A DNA stretch of 15,914 nucleotides from an uncultured Porphyromonas sp. (GTDB taxonomy: Bacteria > Bacteroidota > Bacteroidia > Bacteroidales > Porphyromonadaceae). Positions 7,254-13,373 of this stretch are shown here, piece by piece. The position numbers and the translations under genes were made by a program. Under the pieces are notes generated by a model, which had not been told where the DNA came from, did not search any database, and worked only from the letters and a program-made list of their open reading frames with translations. The stretch is taken from the NCBI RefSeq assembly GCF_934359325.1, contig NZ_CAKRLH010000017.1:1-15914 (forward strand), read 5' to 3'. The first letter of the stretch is position 1; the number at the start of each line of letters is the position of its first letter.

Positions 7254-8309
7254 ATGCTCTACGAGGAGGACTATCCCCACGGAGGGGATCGCTACAGCCG
7301 ACCGATCCGGCTGGACTTTTCGGTCAATACCAATCCCTATGGACCTCTCCCCGAGGTGGTCGAGGCGGCACTCGGCAGCGGCGCTGAACTGGATCACTAT
7401 CCGGATCCCTATTGTCGGGAGCTGGTTCGGGCGATTGCCCATAAGGAGCAGCTGCCGGAGGAGTACATCCTCTGTGGCAATGGCGCAGCTGACCTGATTG
7501 ATCTCTATGTCCGCGCCCTGCGACCGAGGACGGCAATGGAGGCGGCACCCACCTTTTCCGAGTACCATCGCAGCCTTACCGCTGCAGGGTGTGAGGTGAG
7601 AGATGTGGTGCTGACGCGTGAGAGCGGCTTCGTGTGGGAGGAGTCGGTCCTCAGTCGCCTGGAAGATGAGCAGCCGGATCTGCTGGTTCTCTGTAACCCC
7701 AATAACCCTACCGGTCGGCTTATCAGCCCCTCGCTGCTTGACCGTATCCTGGCACGCTGTGATGAAAGAGGGATAGCGGTCCTGATCGACGAGTGCTTCA
7801 TCGACCTCGCTGACCTAAGGGAGAGTCGCACTTCAGACTTAGCGTGCTACCCCGGACTGATGATCCTAAACGCCTTTACCAAGAGCCACAGCCTCGCCGG
7901 ACTGCGTCTCGGCTACTGTATGACTGCCGACAGCCGCCTGCTCACCCGTATGAGCCGTCTCTCTCAGCCGTGGAATGTCTCCGTGCCGGCTCAGCGGGCC
8001 GGGGTGGTGGCTGCGGGGCGGAGCGACTTCCTCATCAAGTCTCGAGCGAAGATCCGGGAGCAACGGGCAGCACTCAGTGCGGGTCTCGAGGAACTGGGGC
8101 TGGAGGTGCTCCCGTCGGAGGCCAATTTTCTCCTCTTTCGGGGTCCGATGGGGCTGGATGCAGAGCTGGAGCGGAGGGGGATAATGATCCGCAACTGCGC
8201 CAATTATCACGGTCTCTCCGACGGTTGGTACCGCATTGCCGTCCGTCCGGAGGATGAGAATAGCGTTTTACTCAACACCCTATCTACTATACTGAAGTGC
8301 CATGGCTAA
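7254..8309 (+). CDS. cobD: L-threonine-O-3-phosphate decarboxylase (PLP-dependent, CobD of Salmonella)
   Basis: 351 residues, fold-type I PLP enzyme of the HisC/CobD group. CobD decarboxylates L-threonine phosphate to (R)-1-amino-2-propanol O-phosphate, the linker joining the corrin ring to the nucleotide loop. Visible motifs are an N-terminal HGGDRY segment and LDFSVNTNPYGP typical of the cobalamin branch, NPNNPTGR, LIDECFIDL (PLP ring contact Asp), and the Schiff-base lysine Lys210 in FTKSHSLAGLRLGY. HisC paralogues share most of these, so the specific call rests on HGG..Y / LDFSxNxNP and on the position between cbiB and cobQ. Its stop overlaps the cobQ start by 8 bases. Confidence 0.93.
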   Translation: MLYEEDYPHGGDRYSRPIRLDFSVNTNPYGPLPEVVEAALGSGAELDHYPDPYCRELVRAIAHKEQLPEEYILCGNGAADLIDLYVRALRPRTAMEAAPTFSEYHRSLTAAGCEVRDVVLTRESGFVWEESVLSRLEDEQPDLLVLCNPNNPTGRLISPSLLDRILARCDERGIAVLIDECFIDLADLRESRTSDLACYPGLMILNAFTKSHSLAGLRLGYCMTADSRLLTRMSRLSQPWNVSVPAQRAGVVAAGRSDFLIKSRAKIREQRAALSAGLEELGLEVLPSEANFLLFRGPMGLDAELERRGIMIRNCANYHGLSDGWYRIAVRPEDENSVLLNTLSTILKCHG

Positions 8310-9768
8310 GAACCTTATGATCCAGGGGACTATGTCCAATGCCGGGAAGAGCCTCGTGGCTGCCGGCATCTGTCGTATTCTCCACCAGGACGGCTACAGG
8401 GTCGCCCCCTTTAAGAGCCAAAATATGGCGCTCAACTCCTACATCACCGGTGACGGCGGGGAGATGAGCCGTGCACAGGTGGTTCAGGCGGAGGCGTGCG
8501 GCGTTCGACCCGATACGCGGATGAACCCGATCCTGCTGAAGCCCAACTCCGACCACAGCAGTAAGGTGATCGTCAATGGCCGTCAGGTCGCAGTACTACC
8601 CGCCGGTGAGTATATGAAAGAGCGCTCTCGGCTCATCCCCGAGGTGCTCCGGGCATACAACAGCCTTGCCGCAGAATCGGATATTATGGTGATCGAGGGT
8701 GCCGGAAGCCCGGTGGAGCTCAATCTCAATCGCCGGGACATCGTCAATATGGGGCTTGCCGAACTGGTGGACGCTCCGGTGCTGCTTGTTGGCGACATAG
8801 ACCGGGGCGGGATCTTTGCCCAGCTCTACGGCACTGCTGCACTCTTTCGCCCCGAGGAGAAGAAGCGGTTGAAGGGGCTCCTGATCAATAAGTTTAGGGG
8901 AGACCTCGACCTCCTCCGTCCGGGGCTTGCGACCCTCGAGGAACTCTGCCGTGTGCCGGTGGTGGGCGTGATCCCTCACATCGACGTGGACGTGGAGGAT
9001 GAGGACAGCCTCTCCGACAAGCTGACCGCCCACAAGCCCCGTAAGCCGATCGACGTTGTCGTGATGCACCTGCCGCATATCGCCTGCTTCTCCGACTACT
9101 CGCCACTGGAGCACTACGACAATGTCTCCGTGCGGTACATCAAGGATCCGGAGGACTTCGGTGAGCCGGCACTGGCGATCATCCCGGGCAGCACCTGCAC
9201 GACGAAGGACCTCGAGTGGCTCCGCGCCTCTGGTCTCGCCGACCGACTGCAGCAGCACATCGCCGACGGAGGGCTGACGATCGGGATCTGCGCCGGCTAC
9301 CAGATGCTTGGCGAGGAGATCCTCGACCCGGACCACTTAGAGACAGAGACGATCGAGCGAATCGAGGGACTGGGTCAGCTGCCCATCCGGACGCTCTTTA
9401 GTGGGGAGAAGGAGCAGCACCGCTCCACCGGTCGCCTCGGGGAGATAGCAGGCGAACTCTCCTGCCTCAGCGGACTACCCTACGACGGCTACGAGATACA
9501 CACCGGACGCTGCACCGACCAGGAGACGGCGCCTGTACTGAGGGGAGAAAAGAATGTCTACGGAACCTATGTCCACAGCTTCTTCGACCATCCCGAGATC
9601 TCTCAGGCGCTCATCGCCCGGCTCTCTGAGCGGCTCGGCATACCGACTGACCTGCGTCGCTTTGACCTCAAGGCGTACAAGGAGCAGCAGTACGACCTCC
9701 TCGCAGACGGTGTCCGTCAGGCTCTCGATATGGACCTCCTCTACCGGATCATCGATCGGAAGGTATGA
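8302..9768 (+). CDS. cobQ: Adenosylcobyric acid synthase (glutamine-hydrolysing), CobQ/CbiP
   Basis: 488 residues, normal length. It amidates side chains b, d, e and g of adenosylcobyrinic acid a,c-diamide, using ATP and glutamine. The N-terminal synthetase domain shows a DTBS-like P-loop variant (GTMSNAGKSLVAAG), the signature FKSQNMALNSYIT, EMSRAQ, NPILLKPNSD and GDIDRGGIFAQLYGT. The C-terminal class I glutamine amidotransferase domain has nucleophile Cys330 in GICAGYQMLG and His425 in GTYVHSFFDHPEI. The residue after Cys330 is Ala where Gly is frequent; I do not expect loss of activity. The gene overlaps the cobD stop by 8 bases and its stop overlaps the next ATG by 4 bases, so the cluster is translationally coupled. 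Confidence 0.97.
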   Translation: MAKNLMIQGTMSNAGKSLVAAGICRILHQDGYRVAPFKSQNMALNSYITGDGGEMSRAQVVQAEACGVRPDTRMNPILLKPNSDHSSKVIVNGRQVAVLPAGEYMKERSRLIPEVLRAYNSLAAESDIMVIEGAGSPVELNLNRRDIVNMGLAELVDAPVLLVGDIDRGGIFAQLYGTAALFRPEEKKRLKGLLINKFRGDLDLLRPGLATLEELCRVPVVGVIPHIDVDVEDEDSLSDKLTAHKPRKPIDVVVMHLPHIACFSDYSPLEHYDNVSVRYIKDPEDFGEPALAIIPGSTCTTKDLEWLRASGLADRLQQHIADGGLTIGICAGYQMLGEEILDPDHLETETIERIEGLGQLPIRTLFSGEKEQHRSTGRLGEIAGELSCLSGLPYDGYEIHTGRCTDQETAPVLRGEKNVYGTYVHSFFDHPEISQALIARLSERLGIPTDLRRFDLKAYKEQQYDLLADGVRQALDMDLLYRIIDRKV

Positions 9769-10742
9769 GCCACATCCTGCTGATCATCGACGGGATGACT
9801 GACCCGCACTTCCGGCTCGCTGACTATCCCTCCATGGACTCGATGCATCGGCTCGCTCCCGTAGATTACTCCGAGGGCGGGCGTCCTGAGACCCTCGCCT
9901 GCACCCTGCGGATCCTCGGTCTCCGACAGGTCCCGCCCCACATTCGCCCCGTTGTAGAGGCATATGGCGCCGGGCTGGAGGTGGCTCCGGACGACCTCTG
10001 GCTACGAGCCAGCTGGTTCCACATCGATGAGCAGGGACAGCCCGATCGGCAGGAGAGCCCGGACACCTTTACCCTTCCCACGGACACCACGGCAGACGTC
10101 GAGCCACACGACCTCGGTCAGGGGCACTGGCTCTTTCGCCTAAGAGAGGAGCGCTCCCTCTGTGAGAGGCTCACGCTGCCCACCCCTTTCGTCACCGGCA
10201 AGATGGGCGACCTCCTGCCCGAGGGGGATGAAACCATCCGGGATTACTTCAGCCACCTGGCGACTCCCCGGCATCGGCTCATCATCTGGGACAAAGGAGT
10301 GAGCTGCCCCCTTCCACAGCTCCAGGAACCTTCAGTCATCATAGCGGCAGAGAAGGTCCTGCTCGGACTGGGAAAAATGCTCGATTGGGAGACGGTGACC
10401 CATCCTGCGCTCACAGGAGACTCAGACACCGATCTCGACCTCCTCGCACGACTCACGCTGGAGGCTGCCGACCGGAACGACCGGGTGATCGTGCATGTCA
10501 ATGGCGCAGACCAGGCTGGACACCGGAGAGACGAAGCCGGCAAGAGGGCTTTTCTCCGTTGTGTAGACAGCGAACTCCTCCCCCTGCTCCTCCGCTCGCC
10601 GCACCACCTCACCCTCACCTCCGACCACGGCTGCGACCCCGTCACCGGCTGCCACCTCGCCGGCCCCCAACCCATACTCTGCTCTGGGATGACGCATTTG
10701 AGGGGTAATGAGGGATACAGAAAACAATTCAGCTCATTGTGA
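9765..10742 (+). CDS. Alkaline-phosphatase-superfamily protein, divergent ApgM-like; candidate cobalamin-pathway phosphatase
   Basis: 325 residues, shorter than the ~400 of archaeal-type cofactor-independent phosphoglycerate mutase (ApgM), which it resembles. Landmarks in order: metal Asp9 in LLIIDGMTD, a segment ending LRILG whose Thr43 aligns with the ApgM nucleophilic Ser, RPVVEAYGAGLEVAPDDLWLRASW (ApgM: R-P-EA-G-G---DD-A-R-NF), HVNGADQAGH (His244, Asp249, His253), TSDHG (Asp287, His288) and His297 with the following P-PIL. Metal ligands are therefore kept while the nucleophile environment has changed. It overlaps cobQ by 4 bases and closes a run of cobalamin genes. That context suggests dephosphorylation in nucleotide-loop assembly (for example alpha-ribazole phosphate or adenosylcobalamin 5'-phosphate) rather than glycolysis. 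Superfamily call is firm; the reaction is inference. Confidence 0.8.
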   Translation: MSHILLIIDGMTDPHFRLADYPSMDSMHRLAPVDYSEGGRPETLACTLRILGLRQVPPHIRPVVEAYGAGLEVAPDDLWLRASWFHIDEQGQPDRQESPDTFTLPTDTTADVEPHDLGQGHWLFRLREERSLCERLTLPTPFVTGKMGDLLPEGDETIRDYFSHLATPRHRLIIWDKGVSCPLPQLQEPSVIIAAEKVLLGLGKMLDWETVTHPALTGDSDTDLDLLARLTLEAADRNDRVIVHVNGADQAGHRRDEAGKRAFLRCVDSELLPLLLRSPHHLTLTSDHGCDPVTGCHLAGPQPILCSGMTHLRGNEGYRKQFSSL

Positions 10743-11135
10743 AGATCCGGAAACGAAGCGCCCCTTGCGGTTCGCACCATCTGTCTATCGAAGTGCGCCC
10801 CTAAGAGTCTCTTCCTACAGCTCGAAACGCCCGACAGAGGATATAGAATGCACGTAGCAGGAGAAGCAGTGGCTCCCCCCATCACCTCGGCTGAGCGACG
10901 ATCACCTCGCTTATCCAGAAGCTTCAGTGGTGCAAATATAGCACCTCCCCCGTGAGGAGTTGTCTCACAGAGTCTCTCCATGTCTCTTCCTGTCTCTTCC
11001 TGACCAAAATTGCGTCTTCTGCGGTCTTCTCCACATAGTGAACCTGACCTGTTGGCGAGATCGAACCTGGCAGGGGTGACCGTCAATTAGCTGTAATACC
11101 GAAATGCATCACCCTTATTGAGGTATGCCGTATTA
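10743..11135. other. Gene-free transition between the cobalamin cluster and the ars operon
   Basis: No convincing gene or RNA is seen. The left part is GC-rich like the cobalamin genes; from about 11085 the sequence becomes AT-richer like the ars operon. It contains the related strings CGAAGCGCCCCT (10754-10765) and CGAAGTGCGCCCCT (10790-10803), a tandem TGTCTCTTCC (10981-10990 and 10991-11000) with a partial third copy near 10808, and the hairpin GGTGC-N7-GCACC (10929-10945). The hairpin loop includes CAAATATA (10933-10940), which on the - strand reads TATATTTG and fits a -7 promoter box, but no matching -33 box is found. No strong terminator with a T-run follows the phosphatase gene. Confidence 0.6.
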
Positions 11136-11166
11136 TTTGGTTATTCAAATATTGTTCGTAACTTTG
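11136..11166 (+). promoter_or_regulatory. Promoter of the ars operon
   Basis: TTTG at 11136-11139 and TAACTTTG (TAnnTTTG) at 11159-11166 are separated by 19 bases, matching the Bacteroidetes primary sigma consensus in both sequence and spacing. Transcription should start near 11173, giving a leader of about 16 bases that still contains AAGGAG (11176-11181) before the arsR GTG. Confidence 0.88.
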
Positions 11167-11173
11167 CGAACAA
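11152..11173. promoter_or_regulatory. ArsR operator 1, covering the -7 element
   Basis: TTGTTCG-N8-CGAACAA is a perfect 7-bp inverted repeat whose 8-base centre is exactly the TAACTTTG -7 box. A repressor bound here would block the promoter, fitting autoregulation by the ArsR encoded 16 bases downstream. The same arms and spacing recur at 11538-11559. Confidence 0.85.
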
Positions 11174-11188
11174 GAAAGGAGAATTGGA

Positions 11189-11515
11189 GTGAAGAAGAAA
11201 CAGTATACAGCAGAGCAGGAACAGATTGCTCGGTTTGCCAAAGCAATGGGACATCCGGCACGGATGGCTATTCTTGATTTCTTGTCAAAACAAGATAGTT
11301 GCTTCTTCGGTGATATTCACGATGAATTACCTATTGCTAAAGCAACCGTTTCGCAGCATTTGAAAGAGCTGAAAGAAGCTGGCTTGATTCAGGGGGAAAT
11401 AGAAACGCCCAAAGTCCGGTATTGTATAAACCTGGAGAATTGGGAACTTGCCCGAAAATTGTTTGCCGCTTTTTTAGGTGACTGTAAATGCAAGGACACA
11501 TCTAGCTGTGAATAG
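11189..11515 (+). CDS. arsR: ArsR-family arsenite-responsive transcriptional repressor
   Basis: 108 residues, winged-helix ArsR/SmtB protein. The start is GTG at 11189, chosen because AAGGAG lies 7 bases upstream and the protein then begins MKKKQYT. The core [18 protein letters not shown] (18-34) and recognition helix [17 protein letters not shown] (51-67) are typical. The classic alpha-3 metal motif ELCVCDLC of plasmid R773 ArsR is absent (the equivalent stretch is FGDIHDELP). Instead there is a C-terminal cluster Cys99, Cys101, Cys107 in [11 protein letters not shown], placed like the C-terminal As(III) site of Acidithiobacillus ferrooxidans ArsR. Binding of As(III) should release it from the two operators at 11152 and 11538. 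Cys38 and Cys79 are additional. Confidence 0.95.
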   Translation: MKKKQYTAEQEQIARFAKAMGHPARMAILDFLSKQDSCFFGDIHDELPIAKATVSQHLKELKEAGLIQGEIETPKVRYCINLENWELARKLFAAFLGDCKCKDTSSCE

Positions 11516-11537
11516 CAGTACCTTTTTTTTGGAACAA

Positions 11538-11559
11538 TTGTTCGTAGTTCTACGAACTG
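11538..11559. promoter_or_regulatory. ArsR operator 2, between arsR and the rest of the operon
   Basis: TTGTTCG-N8-CGAACTG keeps the same arm sequence and 8-base spacing as operator 1, with only the last two outer bases differing. The central TTCGTAG-TT-CTACGAA (11541-11556) is itself a 7-bp inverted repeat. A TTTG at 11528-11531 lies 19 bases before a TA at 11551, a possible but weak second promoter (TACGAACT fits TAnnTTTG poorly). Confidence 0.8.
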
Positions 11560-11586
11560 CGATTATTACATCAACTATAAAGTAGA

Positions 11587-11826
11587 ATGACAATGGAAAT
11601 TAAAGTATTGGGGACTGGGTGCTCAAGCTGCAAGGCTTTGTACGAAACAACCAAACAAGCTATTTCAGAATTAGGTTGCGATGCAACCCTTATCAAAGAG
11701 GAAGATTTATTGAAAATCTTGGAGTATAACATCCTAGGGCTTCCGGCTTTAGTGATCGACGAGAAAGTCGTATCAGCCGGAAAAAAGTTATCCCTTGATG
11801 AGGTGAAAGAATTGATAACCAAATAA
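11587..11826 (+). CDS. Small thioredoxin-like redox protein (TM0996/MTH895 type), arsE-like
   Basis: 79 residues, a compact thioredoxin-fold protein. The active site GTGCSSCK places Cys12 and Cys15 after the first beta strand (MEIKVLG). The LGLPALVIDEKVV segment holds the cis-Pro expected of the fold, and KLSLDEVKELI is the last helix. It has no signal peptide, so it is cytoplasmic. The ATG at 11587 and another at 11593 are both possible; neither has a good Shine-Dalgarno. Operons with arsF and arsG usually carry such a protein, called arsE in Shewanella as I recall. I infer it is the cytoplasmic electron donor or acceptor for the membrane partner ArsG encoded two genes later. The next gene begins 8 bases downstream. 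Confidence 0.85.
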   Translation: MTMEIKVLGTGCSSCKALYETTKQAISELGCDATLIKEEDLLKILEYNILGLPALVIDEKVVSAGKKLSLDEVKELITK

Positions 11827-11834
11827 TAGCGACC

Positions 11835-12278
11835 ATGAGAAAAATACTTTATCTACTGATTGCAACGCTGGTCCTGGCTTCCTGTGGTAATGGCTCAAAG
11901 GAAAAGACCGGAGAAAATCAAGCGGAAGAAATACAGTCTAACCGCATAGAGGTTCTTTATTTTCACGGAGCGCAGCGGTGTATCACTTGCCGAGCAATAG
12001 AAGCAAATACAGGAGCCCTTTTGGATAGCCTTTATTCAAAAGAAATAGCAGACGGTAAAATTGTCTATAAAGTGATCGATATTTCAAAGAAAGAGAATGA
12101 AGCGATTGCGGACAAGTACGAAGTGACATGGTCGTCTTTGTTTGTAAACGGCTGGAAAGACGGCAAAGAGAATGTAAACAACATGACCGAGTTTGGCTTT
12201 TCCAATGCGAAAAATGCACCGGGCAAGTTTAAAGAGGGAGTTAAGAGCAAGGTTGACGAATTGTTAAAGCAGTTATAA
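11835..12278 (+). CDS. arsF: ArsF-family thioredoxin-like lipoprotein
   Basis: 147 residues. The N-terminus MRKILYLLIATLVLASC ends in a lipobox (L14-A15-S16-C17), followed by a Ser/Gly/Lys/Glu-rich linker (18-36), so the domain is tethered outside the inner membrane. The globular part starts IEVLYFHGAQRCITCRAIE with CxxC Cys49 and Cys52, then VYKVIDISKKENEAIADKYEV and SSLFVNGW, a thioredoxin-like fold. The family is annotated as a nitrophenyl compound nitroreductase subunit because of work on arsEFG and aromatic arsenicals; nothing in this sequence suggests a flavin or nitroreductase fold, and a thiol-disulfide role is more natural. It is encoded between the CSSC protein and ArsG, with only one base before the arsG start. 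Confidence 0.88.
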   Translation: MRKILYLLIATLVLASCGNGSKEKTGENQAEEIQSNRIEVLYFHGAQRCITCRAIEANTGALLDSLYSKEIADGKIVYKVIDISKKENEAIADKYEVTWSSLFVNGWKDGKENVNNMTEFGFSNAKNAPGKFKEGVKSKVDELLKQL

Positions 12279-12279
12279 G

Positions 12280-12987
12280 TTGGACTTTCTTCAATCGCTA
12301 TTAGACAGCAGCTCTATTCCTGCCATTACAGCTTTTATATTGGGGATTTTAACGGCGGTCAGCCCGTGTCCGTTAGCAACCAACATAACGGCATTGGGAT
12401 ATATCAGTAAGGACATCGAAGACCATCACCGGATATTTATAAACGGATTGCTTTATACTTTCGGCAGAATAGTAAGCTATACGGTTCTTGGCTTTATCCT
12501 TATCCCTATACTCCGTAAGGGAGCAAGCATATTTATGGTTCAAAAAGCCGTAAGCAAGTATGGGGAAATGCTGATTGCTCCGGCGTTAATCATCATCGGA
12601 ATATTTATGCTCGATGTAATAAAACTCAATCTACCGAAAATCAATATCGGCGGTGAAAGTCTGAAAAAGAGGACTAAAGGCGGTTGGGGGGCTATGCTAT
12701 TAGGGATGCTATTCGCCCTTGCGTTTTGTCCTGCCAGTGGAGTTCTTTATTTCGGTATGCTTATGCCAATGTCAGCAGCAGAAACGGGCGGGTATCTCTT
12801 ACCTGTAATTTACGCTATTGCTACGGCACTACCCGTAATCATTGTTGCGTGGATTCTAGCGTACAGTGTTGCCGGACTGGGTAAGTTTTATAACCGTATG
12901 CAAACATTCGAGCAATGGTTTCGTAAAATAGTTGCCATCCTCTTTATCGCGGCAGGAATTTACTATGCAGTAGTCTTTTATCTATAA
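12280..12987 (+). CDS. arsG: ArsG-family membrane protein, CcdA/DsbD-like
   Basis: 235 residues, start TTG at 12280, one base after the arsF stop; no in-frame ATG or GTG exists upstream before a stop, and MDFLQSLLDSSS matches the family N-terminus as I know it. About six hydrophobic segments are visible. Two cysteines sit next to prolines in positions like those of CcdA/DsbD: Cys30 in TAVSPCPLATN (first membrane helix) and Cys150 in LAFCPASGVLYFG (middle helix). Family annotation calls it an aromatic arsenical efflux permease, but the paired Cys-Pro motifs are the hallmark of proteins passing electrons from cytoplasmic thioredoxin to extracytoplasmic partners. The flanking CSSC protein and CITC lipoprotein support that reading. 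A 34-base A-rich gap leads to arsD. Confidence 0.88.
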   Translation: MDFLQSLLDSSSIPAITAFILGILTAVSPCPLATNITALGYISKDIEDHHRIFINGLLYTFGRIVSYTVLGFILIPILRKGASIFMVQKAVSKYGEMLIAPALIIIGIFMLDVIKLNLPKINIGGESLKKRTKGGWGAMLLGMLFALAFCPASGVLYFGMLMPMSAAETGGYLLPVIYAIATALPVIIVAWILAYSVAGLGKFYNRMQTFEQWFRKIVAILFIAAGIYYAVVFYL

Positions 12988-13021
12988 GTAAACATAAGGT
13001 ATCATTTCAAATAAAAACAGC

Positions 13022-13348
13022 ATGAAAAAGATAGAAATCTTCGACCCAGCAATGTGTTGCTCTACGGGTCTCTGTGGAACAAGCATTGACCCTGAATTAA
13101 TGCGTATTTCGGTTGTTATCGAAACACTTAAGAAACAGGGTATCATCGTTACTCGTCACAATCTACGCGACGAACCGGAAGTATATGTAAGCAATAAAGC
13201 AGTGAGCGAGCACCTGCAAAAACATGGGGCAGATGCACTGCCTATTACTTTAGTGGACGGCGAAATCGCTGTTTCAAAAGCCTATCCTACTACCAAACAA
13301 ATGAGTGAATGGACGGGCATCAATCTGGATTCTATGCCAGTAAAATGA
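13022..13348 (+). CDS. arsD: Arsenite metallochaperone ArsD
   Basis: 108 residues, thioredoxin-like fold. ArsD binds As(III)/Sb(III) and delivers it to the ArsA ATPase, raising ArsA affinity for arsenite. The essential cysteines are all present: Cys12, Cys13 and Cys18 in DPAMCCSTGLCG, identical in spacing to R773 ArsD. The VVIETLKKQGI, HNLRDEPEVYVSN and GADALPITLVDGEI segments are family-typical. The non-essential C-terminal vicinal Cys pairs of some ArsD proteins are absent; the protein ends NLDSMPVK. It lies 25 bases before arsA, its partner. Confidence 0.97.
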   Translation: MKKIEIFDPAMCCSTGLCGTSIDPELMRISVVIETLKKQGIIVTRHNLRDEPEVYVSNKAVSEHLQKHGADALPITLVDGEIAVSKAYPTTKQMSEWTGINLDSMPVK

Positions 13349-13373
13349 GCATTCACAAGCTAGTTACACGAAA

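Noticed and set aside
10754..10774. Terminator after the ApgM-like gene
   Set aside because: The 8-bp stem has a mismatch and there is no T-run after it.
11050..11080. tRNA 3'-end-like string (GGTTCGATC on the - strand) as an attachment site
   Set aside because: The short T-loop-like match is not flanked by paired T-stem and acceptor-stem arms or by CCA, and no second copy was seen.
10244..11086. Long open frame (280 codons) on the - strand across the phosphatase gene and the junction
   Set aside because: Most of it is antisense to the ApgM-like gene, whose motifs are clear. The predicted protein is Arg/Ser/Gly-rich with no recognisable motif, typical of a shadow frame in GC-rich DNA.
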